Positions 50,892 to 58,490 of a stretch of 64,000 bases of DNA are shown in pieces. The notes beneath the pieces are model-generated. The model ran no database searches. It saw nothing but the letters and a program-made list of their open reading frames with translations, and had not been told where the DNA came from. Where the stretch lies: assembly GCA_044464485.1 (NCBI GenBank), contig JBIQLG010000004.1, positions 1 through 64,000 of the forward strand, given 5' to 3'. Origin of the DNA: Terrimesophilobacter sp044464485. GTDB lineage: Bacteria; Actinomycetota; Actinomycetes; Actinomycetales; Microbacteriaceae. The translations under genes and the position numbers were made by a program. The first letter of the stretch is position 1, and each line of letters opens with the position of its first letter.

Positions 50892-52289
50892 TCAGCGCAA
50901 TTGGGCGAGCCATGCACGCGCAGAGGTTTCCCACTTTGCGTAGGCATCAGGATACGCAGACCTCTGCACTGCCTGGGCGGCCTGAGTGACGGTCATTGAT
51001 TGCCAACCGGAAATGTCGAGCAGCCCATTGGTATTGCCGCGGTTTGGATTGCTTGGCCCGCCAAAGAACAGCCTGCTGGCATAGGTTGTGTCCATGACCT
51101 GAGCGGGAGTTCCCCATCCTGTGCTTGGCCGCTGCTGAAAGAGCCCCAGTGAATCCCGGTCTCCGTAGTTGAGATTTCGCAGACTCGATTCCTGCATTGC
51201 GGCGGCAAGTGCAATCACGAGACCAAAATCACTCACGCCGAGTGAGGCTCCGACAGAAATAATCGTTCGAGCGTTGGCCGCCATCTCGTCCGTCAACGGT
51301 GTGACCGCACCGGAAACGCCTGCCGGCGCCGTCGATGTGCCCGGGATGACAAGCGTACGTCCGGCATAAATGATGCTGGACCGGGTAATTCCGTTTGCAT
51401 CAAGAATCGATTGCACGCTGACGCCGAAATGCGCTGCAATGCTCGTGACCGTGTCGCCCGACACGATGCGATACGTAACATTTTGTGGCGCTGGTGCAGG
51501 CGTGATCGGCGTCACATCAACCACGGGAGTGATCGGCACCACGGGAGGCTCGTTCTGATGGGAATCTGTGCCTGCCGGGGGAGCCGACGGTGCCGGATCA
51601 CCGACGGGCGGAGTTGGCGCGGTTATCTGTGGAATGCGAATGCGTTGACCAGGATAAATGATGGTCGACCAGCCCAGCTGGTTCGCGTCGAGGACTGATT
51701 GGGTAGTAACTCCGTATCGATGAGCAATCGCACTGATGGTATCGCCGCGTGCAATGGTGTATTCCATCGCCGTGTGGTTGACCGGCGGTGCCGCGACCGG
51801 GCCGGCGGGTGACGGATCGACTATTGGGGCTGGCGTGGTGTTCGACAGTTTCAATATCTGTCCAGGAAAGATGAGTGAGTTCCAGCCGAGACCATTGAGC
51901 GCGAGTACCGACGCCGTCGCGAGGCCGTATCTCGTGGCAATCCCGCTGACGGTGTCGCCGCTGACGACGCGATAGGTCGATGGCGTCACGGACGCGGGCA
52001 CAGTTCCCGCAGTGAATCCGACGGCTTCTGATTGCGTGGGCTTCGAGGCGGCGTGGAGCCTCATCGCTTCCTTCACGGCTACGCGGACTGCCTCGTCGGC
52101 GTTTTTCTTATCCGGTTTCAGTGTGGGCGCGTCGAGGGGAGCGGTCGCGCCAAAGGTCATCGCCATCGATCCGGCCAGCAGTATCGGCAGAGTCTGGAAC
52201 GCACCGCGGCTGAGTTTGCTCGGTGGTTTGGGCGCGGCGTGCCGTGCGCCCGCGCGAATGGTTTTGTCGCGCGAAAAGAGTTCGGTCAT
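50892..52289 (-). CDS. Secreted triple-LysM peptidoglycan-binding protein
   Basis: A 465-aa protein. A hydrophobic segment near residues 33-52 serves as signal or anchor. Three LysM domains follow: YRVVSGDTVSGIATRYG (about 110-150), YTIARGDTISAIAHRYG (about 175-215) and YRIVSGDTVTSIAAHFG (about 270-310), separated by Pro-rich linkers. The C-terminal about 130 residues carry AAAMQESSLRNLNYGDRDS then GLFQQRPSTGWGTPAQV, a transglycosylase-like SLT fold with a Glu after AAAMQ. It probably cleaves or binds peptidoglycan. It lies directly behind the kinase promoter region on the same strand. Confidence 0.88.
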   Translation of the reverse strand: MTELFSRDKTIRAGARHAAPKPPSKLSRGAFQTLPILLAGSMAMTFGATAPLDAPTLKPDKKNADEAVRVAVKEAMRLHAASKPTQSEAVGFTAGTVPASVTPSTYRVVSGDTVSGIATRYGLATASVLALNGLGWNSLIFPGQILKLSNTTPAPIVDPSPAGPVAAPPVNHTAMEYTIARGDTISAIAHRYGVTTQSVLDANQLGWSTIIYPGQRIRIPQITAPTPPVGDPAPSAPPAGTDSHQNEPPVVPITPVVDVTPITPAPAPQNVTYRIVSGDTVTSIAAHFGVSVQSILDANGITRSSIIYAGRTLVIPGTSTAPAGVSGAVTPLTDEMAANARTIISVGASLGVSDFGLVIALAAAMQESSLRNLNYGDRDSLGLFQQRPSTGWGTPAQVMDTTYASRLFFGGPSNPNRGNTNGLLDISGWQSMTVTQAAQAVQRSAYPDAYAKWETSARAWLAQLR

Positions 52290-52430
52290 GTGATTCCCCA
52301 GTCTGACTAGCTCAAAATGACACAGAATTAGTCTGAAGTCAATTAGTGGGACGAAAGTGATTTAAGTCAACACGCACAAAGCGTGCCGTGTCGCGACAAT
52401 GCGATTGCGCACATCTGGCAGTCTTTAACC
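52290..52430. promoter_or_regulatory. Divergent regulatory region with interleaved direct repeats
   Basis: Between the LysM gene and the Rv2175c homologue. AGTCTGA occurs at 52300 and 52330, exactly 30 bp apart. AAGTCAA occurs at 52336 and 52364, 28 bp apart. On the minus strand both AAGTCAA copies read TTGACTT and can be -35 boxes. The proximal one, with a 17-bp spacer, has CATTTT as a weak -10. CAGTCT at 52419 with 6 nt to GTG 52431 may serve the plus-strand gene. Confidence 0.5.
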
Positions 52431-52790
52431 GTGGTTAAGTCTTCAGACGCAACAGTCCATGGCGAGATCCGCTGGCTGACTATCCCGGATCTCGTCGAAT
52501 TGCTCGGCATTGGCGTCAGCAAGGTGCGCAGACTCATCGAGGACAGGGCCCTTCTCGCCTCGCGCATCGATGGGGTATGGCGCGTCCCCGAATTGTTTAT
52601 TCGCGATGGTGAGCCCCTTCCCGAATTGCGCGGCACGCTGATACTTCTTGCGGACAGTGGCTACACGGATGAGGAATCCATGCATTGGCTTTTGAATGAC
52701 GAAGAGAGCCTGGGGGTTGCGCCGATTGTCGCGCTCCGGGAAGGTCGAAAAGCCGAGGTCCGGAGGATCGCACAGGCCCTCGGCTTCTGA
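52431..52790 (+). CDS. Rv2175c-like DNA-binding protein (kinase substrate)
   Basis: A 119-aa protein with an N-terminal winged or excisionase-like helix-turn-helix (LTIPDLVELLGIGVSKVRRL; ALLASRIDGVWRVPELFI) and the C-terminal GTLILLADSGYTDEESMHWL segment typical of Rv2175c. In mycobacteria PknL phosphorylates this protein near its N-terminus and blocks DNA binding. Here Ser4, Ser5 and Thr8 are candidates by position only. GTG 52431 is chosen because conserved sequence begins soon after it. Confidence 0.87.
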   Translation: MVKSSDATVHGEIRWLTIPDLVELLGIGVSKVRRLIEDRALLASRIDGVWRVPELFIRDGEPLPELRGTLILLADSGYTDEESMHWLLNDEESLGVAPIVALREGRKAEVRRIAQALGF

Positions 52791-52799
52791 CCCACGGGG

Positions 52800-53918
52800 T
52801 TAAGACGTGCGACTAATCACGTTGTCGATGAGGCCGAGCAGCTGGTTTCTGGCAGTTTTTGCGATGTTCGCCATTCGAATGGACTCTGCTGCGCGCTCCA
52901 CCTCGCGCTGAATGATGTCTTCGACGACATCAACAGCGCCGCACTCGCGAAGAGTGTCCTGAAGCATCCGGACTTGCATGTCGGTGAGGTGGGGGTCGCC
53001 CAGCAACTCATCGACAAGACTTCGCGCGTTCGCGGGGAGGCGTGATCGCGCGATGGCCACGAGGACGGTTCGCTTGCCTTCCCGAAGGTCGTCTCCGGAC
53101 GGCTTCCCGGTTACCTGGGAATCCCCGAAGACTCCCAGCAGGTCGTCGCGCAGCTGGAACGCTATGCCAAGCGGTAATCCGAATGCTCGCAGTTCTGACA
53201 ACGCCGCATCGTCCGCACCCCCGAGCGCAGCTCCGATTGTCAGCGGCGCCTCCACGCTGTATTTAGCGGACTTGTAGATGACGATGCGACGCGCTCTACT
53301 CAACTGGTCCGCCTCGGGATGCGATCGCCACGATTGTTCTTCGAGAATGTCCAGGTACTGTCCCAGCATGACCTGGGTGCGCATGGTGTTGAATTCGCGT
53401 CGTGCAGTGAGCCGAGCCGGCTCGTCGTCGGTGAGTTGCAGAGCCTCGTCGAACGCTTCATCGCTCCACGCGAGAAGCAGATCTCCCAGGAGCGTCGCGG
53501 CGGAACGGCCGAAAGTATCAGCGGCGCCCGTCCATTGATTCTGTCCGTGGGCAGATTCGAAGCGTCGGTGTGCTGATGCATTCCCTCTGCGTGTGTCGGA
53601 ATTGTCGATGATGTCGTCATGCACGAGGGCCGCGGCATGAAAGAGCTCGAGAGCCACCGCTGCGGCAACGATGGCATCCGTTCTCGCGTCGGTCTCCGAC
53701 GACATCGGGACGTCGTGAGCCGCGCGAAAGGACACTGCTGCCCAGCCCCAATAGCAAAAGAGGGCCCTGAAGCGTTTACCTCCGCGCAGGAGATCGCGCG
53801 AGTATTCAATGAACGGCAGGGTCTCTGGTGCTATTTGCTCCAGTTGGGGCGCCCGAGCATCCAGAAATTGATCGATTCCCTCTTGAACAAGGTCAACTAA
53901 CCGGTTACTCTCAGCCAC
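52800..53918 (-). CDS. idsA: Polyprenyl (geranylgeranyl-type) diphosphate synthase
   Basis: A 372-aa trans-prenyltransferase. The first Asp-rich motif is LVHDDIIDNSDTRRG, the second QLRDDLLGVFGD, and FARM-region residues LLRGGKRFRALFCYW precede them. It condenses isopentenyl diphosphate onto an allylic primer. The chain length is probably C20-C45 and cannot be fixed by eye. The position matches Rv2173 (idsA2). The start is GTG 53918, 6 nt after TAGGCT. Confidence 0.92.
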   Translation of the reverse strand: MAESNRLVDLVQEGIDQFLDARAPQLEQIAPETLPFIEYSRDLLRGGKRFRALFCYWGWAAVSFRAAHDVPMSSETDARTDAIVAAAVALELFHAAALVHDDIIDNSDTRRGNASAHRRFESAHGQNQWTGAADTFGRSAATLLGDLLLAWSDEAFDEALQLTDDEPARLTARREFNTMRTQVMLGQYLDILEEQSWRSHPEADQLSRARRIVIYKSAKYSVEAPLTIGAALGGADDAALSELRAFGLPLGIAFQLRDDLLGVFGDSQVTGKPSGDDLREGKRTVLVAIARSRLPANARSLVDELLGDPHLTDMQVRMLQDTLRECGAVDVVEDIIQREVERAAESIRMANIAKTARNQLLGLIDNVISRTS

Positions 53919-53930
53919 TCATATAGCCTA
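53916..53930 (-). promoter_or_regulatory. idsA promoter, leaderless
   Basis: On the minus strand TAGGCT (53930-53925), 6 nt, then GTG (53918-53916). There is no ribosome-binding site. Confidence 0.6.
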
Positions 53931-53995
53931 GTCAGCCGCGTGAGCATACAATGATGAGTAAGACATCGTCGATCTCGTTCATGAAGGGAGTGACC

Positions 53996-54364
53996 GTGCC
54001 ATTATCCGAGCAGGAACAACGACTCCTTGATGAAATGGAGCGCAGTCTGTATCACAATGATGCGGACTTCGTTGCCACCGTGAGCGGTCGCGACTCTCGA
54101 CCCAATTATCGATGGATCGTGATCGGAATTCTCGTCGGGATCGTCGGCATTGTCGGCATCATCACCGGTGTGGCGACGCGGATCCCGGTGATCGGAATCG
54201 TGGGCTTCGTCATCATGTTCGGCGGAGTTCTATTGTCGTTGAAGAGGTCGCAGGGAGCGCCGACAGGTCCCCTGTCGGACGACGTGGGCGCCTCGGCACG
54301 GACAGGTTTCATGGATCGAATGAATGAACGATGGGACAGGCGCCAGGACGAACGCGGGCATTAA
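53996..54364 (+). CDS. DUF3040 membrane protein
   Basis: A 122-aa protein with the DUF3040 N-terminus (PLSEQEQRLLDEMERSLYHND), two hydrophobic helices (about 39-59 and 63-80) and a charged tail (MDRMNERWDRRQDERG). It corresponds to Rv2169c, which lies between the dcw cluster and lipid genes. The function is unknown. GTG 53996 follows AAGGGA. The frame is open further upstream to ATG 53951, but those residues look non-conserved. Confidence 0.87.
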   Translation: MPLSEQEQRLLDEMERSLYHNDADFVATVSGRDSRPNYRWIVIGILVGIVGIVGIITGVATRIPVIGIVGFVIMFGGVLLSLKRSQGAPTGPLSDDVGASARTGFMDRMNERWDRRQDERGH

Positions 54365-54390
54365 TTCCATTTGCGTCTGACTAACTAGTT

Positions 54391-54420
54391 GAGCCGTTGG
54401 CAACTTCGGCTCCTTTTTTT
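54391..54420 (+). terminator. Rho-independent terminator before the dcw cluster
   Basis: GAGCCG (54391-54396) pairs with CGGCTC (54407-54412) and is followed by CTTTTTTT. This is the only classic hairpin-plus-T-run in the window, and it separates the DUF3040 gene from mraZ. Confidence 0.85.
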
Positions 54421-54451
54421 GCTTAAATTCGGAGTGGATTCTGGATTTTTC

Positions 54452-54467
54452 CTCCACCACACTCCAC
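54452..54467 (-). promoter_or_regulatory. Two inverted MraZ-type boxes upstream of mraZ
   Basis: CTCCAC at 54452-54457 and 54462-54467, that is GTGGAG on the minus strand, with a 10-bp period. They are the mirror image of the direct boxes about 80 bp downstream. A further GTGGAT lies at 54434 on the plus strand. Confidence 0.5.
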
Positions 54468-54530
54468 CCCTCGAATCCATATGTTCACGGCATTTTTTCA
54501 TTTCGTATGGGCAATTTTTGGGCAAGTTCG

Positions 54531-54567
54531 TTGTTTTGTGGTGCTTAGTGGAGTAAAGTGGAGGCAA
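54531..54567 (+). promoter_or_regulatory. mraZ promoter overlapped by three MraZ boxes
   Basis: TTGTTT (54531-54536), a 17-bp spacer and TAAAGT (54554-54559) form the promoter. GTGGTG (54538), GTGGAG (54548) and GTGGAG (54558) repeat at exactly 10 bp across it. Known MraZ sites are such tandem repeats at the mraZ promoter, so autorepression of the cluster is expected. Confidence 0.8.
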
Positions 54568-54605
54568 CCTGAATCCGGGCCGGAGAACGAGGGGGAGGAC
54601 CGCGG

Positions 54606-55037
54606 ATGTTTCTCGGTACCTACGCTCCGAAACTCGATGACAAAGGGCGCATCATTCTGCCGGCGAAGTTCTGGGACGAACTCGAGGCCGGGATCGTCGT
54701 CACGCGCGGTCAGGAACGATGCCTCTTCGTTTACAGCACCCGCGAATTCGAAGAGCTGCATGAACGAATTCGACAAGCACCCGTCACGAGCAAAAAGTCC
54801 CGCGATTACTTACGGTTGTTTCTTTCCGGTGCCCATTCGGAAGTCCCCGACAAACAGCATCGCGTTACGATCCCGGCAATGTTGCGCGCGTACGCGGGTC
54901 TTGATCGTGAGTTGACGGTTATCGGTGCGGGCAATCACGCAGAGATTTGGGACACCGACGCCTGGAACGACTACTACGCAGAGCAGGAAAACAGCTTCTC
55001 CGAAATAACGGAGGAGGTGATCCCTGGCCTGTTCTAA
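54606..55037 (+). CDS. mraZ: Transcriptional regulator MraZ
   Basis: A 143-aa AbrB-like protein with two MraZ domains, each with a DxxGR-type core: LDDKGRIILPAKFWDEL near residue 10 and DKQHRVTIPAMLRAYAGL near 85. It represses its own division-gene operon by binding tandem repeats, and matching boxes lie at its promoter. ATG 54606 follows a long GGGGGAGG site. The stop is followed immediately by a very long hairpin. Confidence 0.95.
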   Translation: MFLGTYAPKLDDKGRIILPAKFWDELEAGIVVTRGQERCLFVYSTREFEELHERIRQAPVTSKKSRDYLRLFLSGAHSEVPDKQHRVTIPAMLRAYAGLDRELTVIGAGNHAEIWDTDAWNDYYAEQENSFSEITEEVIPGLF

Positions 55038-55125
55038 TGCCGTGGCCCTGACTCCCCACCGAGTCCGCTCCTGACACACTTCCCCAGTGCCAGGCCTGAT
55101 GCGGAGGGGAATCAGGGCCACGGCA
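55038..55125 (+). repeat. 20-bp inverted repeat between mraZ and rsmH
   Basis: The arm at 55038-55057 (TGCCGTGGCCCTG at its start) pairs with 55106-55125 at 19 of 20 positions around a 48-nt loop. It begins right after the mraZ stop. No T run follows, so it may be an mRNA processing or stability element or a partial attenuator rather than a simple terminator. Confidence 0.9.
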
Positions 55126-55138
55126 TCGGCCTCAACTC

Positions 55139-56119
55139 ATGAGCACCGCACCGGAATCCTCCAATGCTGATCCTGCAGCCATACACACGCCCGTGATGCT
55201 GGAACGCACCATCGAGTTGCTGGCGCCCTCACTCGCGGGGGATGCCGCTGTGCTCGTTGACGCAACACTCGGAATGGGTGGTCACGCCGAAGCTTTTCTA
55301 GAGCGGTTTCCTCGACTCGTGCTCATTGGAATTGATCGAGATGCAGAGGCGCTCGCCATTGCGGGAGACCGGCTCGCCAGGTTTGCGGCGCGGACCCATC
55401 TTGTCCAGGCGGTGTACGACCAGATCAGCGCGGTTCTTCGGGAACGGGGATTTCGCGAGGTGAGTGCTGTGCTCTTCGACCTCGGCGTTTCGTCGCTGCA
55501 ACTCGACGAAGTCGATCGTGGGTTTTCGTATTCGAAGGACGCGCCATTGGACATGCGAATGGATGCGCGCTCCGAGCTGACCGCGGAGCGGATTCTTGCC
55601 GACTACAGCGAGACAGAATTGCGACGCATTTTCTATCAGTACGGCGACGAGAAGCTTGCACCGCGATTTGCTCGGAAAATTGTGCAGGCGCGTTCGGTCG
55701 AAAGCCTTGTGCGATCGGGGCAGCTCGTTGCGCTCATCGATGCGGCAACGCCTGCCGCAGTCCGCAGAGTCGGGCATCCTGCAAAACGTGTATTTCAGGC
55801 ATTGCGCATCGAGGTCAATCAGGAACTCACAGTACTGGAAAGGGCGATTCCCGACGCGATCGAGAGCATCGGTATTGGTGGGCGCATCGTCGTCCTGTCG
55901 TATCAGTCTCTGGAGGACCGAATTGTCAAGCGTGCCTTCACGGAACTCTCGCAGTCTCAAACGCCACATGGCCTGCCTGTCGAACTTCCCGAGCACCAGC
56001 CGGTCCTGAAGCTTCTGGTGCGCGGAGCGGAGCAGGCCAGCACAGCAGAGGTAGCGGCAAACCCCCGGTCGGCGCCGGTGCGTTTGCGCGCTGCCGAACG
56101 CGTGAGGCGGGCTGCATGA
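55139..56119 (+). CDS. rsmH: 16S rRNA (cytosine-1402-N4)-methyltransferase RsmH
   Basis: A 326-aa SAM-dependent methyltransferase (MraW). SAM motif: LVDATLGMGGHAEAFL near residue 40, then LFDLGVSSLQLDEVDRGFSY and the late HPAKRVFQALRIEVN. It modifies C1402 of 16S rRNA. It has a standard place in the dcw cluster. The ATG at 55139 has no strong ribosome site, because it follows the long hairpin. The stop overlaps ftsL as ATGA. Confidence 0.95.
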   Translation: MSTAPESSNADPAAIHTPVMLERTIELLAPSLAGDAAVLVDATLGMGGHAEAFLERFPRLVLIGIDRDAEALAIAGDRLARFAARTHLVQAVYDQISAVLRERGFREVSAVLFDLGVSSLQLDEVDRGFSYSKDAPLDMRMDARSELTAERILADYSETELRRIFYQYGDEKLAPRFARKIVQARSVESLVRSGQLVALIDAATPAAVRRVGHPAKRVFQALRIEVNQELTVLERAIPDAIESIGIGGRIVVLSYQSLEDRIVKRAFTELSQSQTPHGLPVELPEHQPVLKLLVRGAEQASTAEVAANPRSAPVRLRAAERVRRAA

Positions 56120-56700
56120 GCGCGGTATTGGCAACAGCGCCGCGTCCGCAACGCCGCGACACAGGTACACCACGGCGACTTGAGGTCGTCACAAGTCGGT
56201 CGCAGAAGCGGGCGCGGCCGAAGGCCGTTTATGCACTCGTCACTGTGGCCGGCCTCTTCGCGATTCTTATCGCGCAACTGCTGCTGAGCATCGTGGTGTC
56301 TGATGGCGCATATCAAATATCCAGCCTTCAACAGCAGCAAAAGGAACTCACTCGCGATCAGCAATCCCTGATGGAGCAGCTGCATGTGTTCGAGTCTCCG
56401 CAGCATCTCGCCGCAAACGCGGAACAGCTTGGCATGGTGGCAAACACCAATACGGCATACTTGCGCTTGTCGGATGGCGCGATTCTGGGCAGCCCAGCGC
56501 CCGCCGGCGCGGGAGACGCCATAGCGAGCGGGGCTGGGGGCGCTCCGCTGGTGCCGAACGAACTGTTGAGCGGAGTCAAACTCACGCCGGTCGCCGCGGT
56601 CGGCGCGACTACCCCTGCTGCTGGCGCGCCTGCCCCCGCCGCAGGAGAGGGTTCAGTAGCCTCGGAGGATGCAGCTTTGCCGTCACCAACTACCCGATAA
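56116..56700 (+). CDS. ftsL: FtsL-like septum protein with Ala/Pro-rich tail
   Basis: A 194-aa bitopic protein with a basic cytoplasmic N-terminus (about 1-37), one helix (about 38-60) and a coiled-coil-like stretch (SLQQQQKELTRDQQSLMEQL). The segment PQHLAANAEQLGMV is the usual FtsL end. An added about 80 residues are Ala/Pro/Gly-rich and disordered. It should bridge FtsB and FtsQ with FtsI and FtsW. Its place between rsmH and ftsI supports this more than sequence identity does. ATGA overlap with rsmH. Confidence 0.82.
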   Translation: MSAVLATAPRPQRRDTGTPRRLEVVTSRSQKRARPKAVYALVTVAGLFAILIAQLLLSIVVSDGAYQISSLQQQQKELTRDQQSLMEQLHVFESPQHLAANAEQLGMVANTNTAYLRLSDGAILGSPAPAGAGDAIASGAGGAPLVPNELLSGVKLTPVAAVGATTPAAGAPAPAAGEGSVASEDAALPSPTTR

Positions 56701-56725
56701 CGAGTGAAACTCGAGGCGATAAGAA

Positions 56726-58477
56726 GTGAGACAACAGCGCACAACTCGCCGGCGCCTGGCGATGGCAATGTTGTTGACCCTTGCGGTCGTATCCATTTTT
56801 GTGGTGAAACTGGTCGACATTCAGGTCGTGCAAGCTGCGGACTTCAACGCGGAATCCCTCAACAAGCGCGCGATCGAGCAATCGATTCCCGCACCACGCG
56901 GCTCCATAGTCGATGAGAACGGAGTCGTGCTCGCCGACAGCGTCACAAGGTATGACATCACCGCCTCGCCCCGCAACGCCGGCGTCTTTACTCGCACCGG
57001 AAAGGACGGGGCAGAGAAAAAAGTCTCGGTACTCGATGCGGTCACGGAGATTGCTTCGCTCACGGGAACAAAGCCGAACGATCTCTTGCTGGACATCACC
57101 AAAGATCCGAGTGCCGATTGGGCGATGCTGGTGAAGGGAGTGGACACGGCGACGTTCCGGTCCATCCGAGACCTCAACATTCCGTGGGTGTATTACGAAC
57201 CGCGACCCCATCGCACGTATCCGCTGGGTGCCGTCGCCGGAAACCTCGTCGGTTTTGTGGGAACGGATGGTCCCCAAAACGCTCTGGAGGCAACGGAGAA
57301 TTCCTGCCTCGCGAGCACGGATGGCTCCGCGACGTACGAGCGGGGGGCTGATGGAGTTCGGATACCGGGAAGCTCCGTCACGACGAAGCAGGCGATGCCC
57401 GGGGGCACCCTCAAACTGACCATCGACAGCGACCTCCAGTGGTTCGTACAGCAGGCAATAGCCCAGCAGGCGATATCGATCGGCGCGGAGTCCGCGATGG
57501 CGGCAGTAGTGCGCGTCAAGGATGCGCACGTCATGGCAATGGCGGACTGGCCGGCAGTGGACCCCAATAACGTGGACGACACTGCAGTGCGGTTCCTTGG
57601 TTCGCGAGCTTTCAACTACATGTTTGAGCCGGGTTCCATCATGAAGGCCCTTTCTGCATCCATGCTGATCGATCAGGGCGCCGCGACGCCGGCGACGCAA
57701 GTCGAAGTCCCCTACGTGTGGTTTACTCCGGACGGCGCGCGTATCCGTGATGCGGAGTATCACGGAATCGAACATCTCACGCTCACGGGTGTGTTGGAAC
57801 AATCCTCCAACGTAGGAATGTCCAAGCTGTCGACGATGCTGCCGCAGGAGGTTCGCTACGACTACATGCGAAAGTACGGACTGGGAGAGGCAACGGCTGT
57901 CGACTTTCAGGGCGAGGCCGACGGAATTCTCGCGAAACACTGGAATGTTCAAAAGAATTACGACATCAACTACGGGCAGGGAATCTCGGTAACGCTCGCA
58001 CAAATGGCGAGCGCGTATCAGGGGCTCGCGAATGGGGGAGTGCGCCTGCCGCTCACTCTCGTGGAGAGCTGCACAAAGCCGGACGGCACCGTGACAGATC
58101 TTCCGTCGACTTCAGGAACGCGTGTCGTGTCAAAGGCTGCGGCGACGACCACGGTTCAGATGCTGGAAAGTGTCGTCACCGGTGGTTGGCTTTCCTCAGA
58201 ATTGACGATTCCGGGCTATCGCATTGCTGCGAAGACAGGCACCGCAGAGGTTGCGGAGGGTGGCGTTTACACGGATGATTCCATCGTGTCCGTGGCAGGC
58301 ATCGTGCCGGCCGACAACCCGCAATACGTTGTGATTGTCACCTATGTGAAGCCAAAAACCATGTCGACGTCGGCGGCTGCCGCACCCACATTCAGTAAGA
58401 TCGTGAAACAATTGCTGAAGACCTACCGGGTACCCCCATCGACGGGATCTGACCCAGGGTTCCCAACGACCTGGTGA
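56726..58477 (+). CDS. ftsI: Septal peptidoglycan transpeptidase (PBP2/3, FtsI)
   Basis: A 583-aa class B penicillin-binding protein. A membrane anchor spans residues about 12-32, then the N-terminal dimerisation domain (IPAPRGSIVDENGVVLADS), and a transpeptidase with catalytic Ser304 in PGSIMKALS, SSN in EQSSNVGMSK and KTGTAEV. It cross-links septal peptidoglycan. GTG 56726 is the first start before the anchor, with a weak AAGAAG site. There is no PASTA domain at the end. Confidence 0.95.
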   Translation: MRQQRTTRRRLAMAMLLTLAVVSIFVVKLVDIQVVQAADFNAESLNKRAIEQSIPAPRGSIVDENGVVLADSVTRYDITASPRNAGVFTRTGKDGAEKKVSVLDAVTEIASLTGTKPNDLLLDITKDPSADWAMLVKGVDTATFRSIRDLNIPWVYYEPRPHRTYPLGAVAGNLVGFVGTDGPQNALEATENSCLASTDGSATYERGADGVRIPGSSVTTKQAMPGGTLKLTIDSDLQWFVQQAIAQQAISIGAESAMAAVVRVKDAHVMAMADWPAVDPNNVDDTAVRFLGSRAFNYMFEPGSIMKALSASMLIDQGAATPATQVEVPYVWFTPDGARIRDAEYHGIEHLTLTGVLEQSSNVGMSKLSTMLPQEVRYDYMRKYGLGEATAVDFQGEADGILAKHWNVQKNYDINYGQGISVTLAQMASAYQGLANGGVRLPLTLVESCTKPDGTVTDLPSTSGTRVVSKAAATTTVQMLESVVTGGWLSSELTIPGYRIAAKTGTAEVAEGGVYTDDSIVSVAGIVPADNPQYVVIVTYVKPKTMSTSAAAAPTFSKIVKQLLKTYRVPPSTGSDPGFPTTW

Positions 58478-58490
58478 AATTGAGGATGAA

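Noticed and set aside
52290..52430. c-di-AMP riboswitch upstream of the LysM gene
   Set aside because: Such riboswitches often precede cell-wall hydrolase genes, but the gap is only about 140 bp, is shared with a divergent gene, and shows no matching conserved core.
56690..58003. A 437-codon open frame on the minus strand
   Set aside because: It is antisense to ftsI, which has all penicillin-binding motifs.
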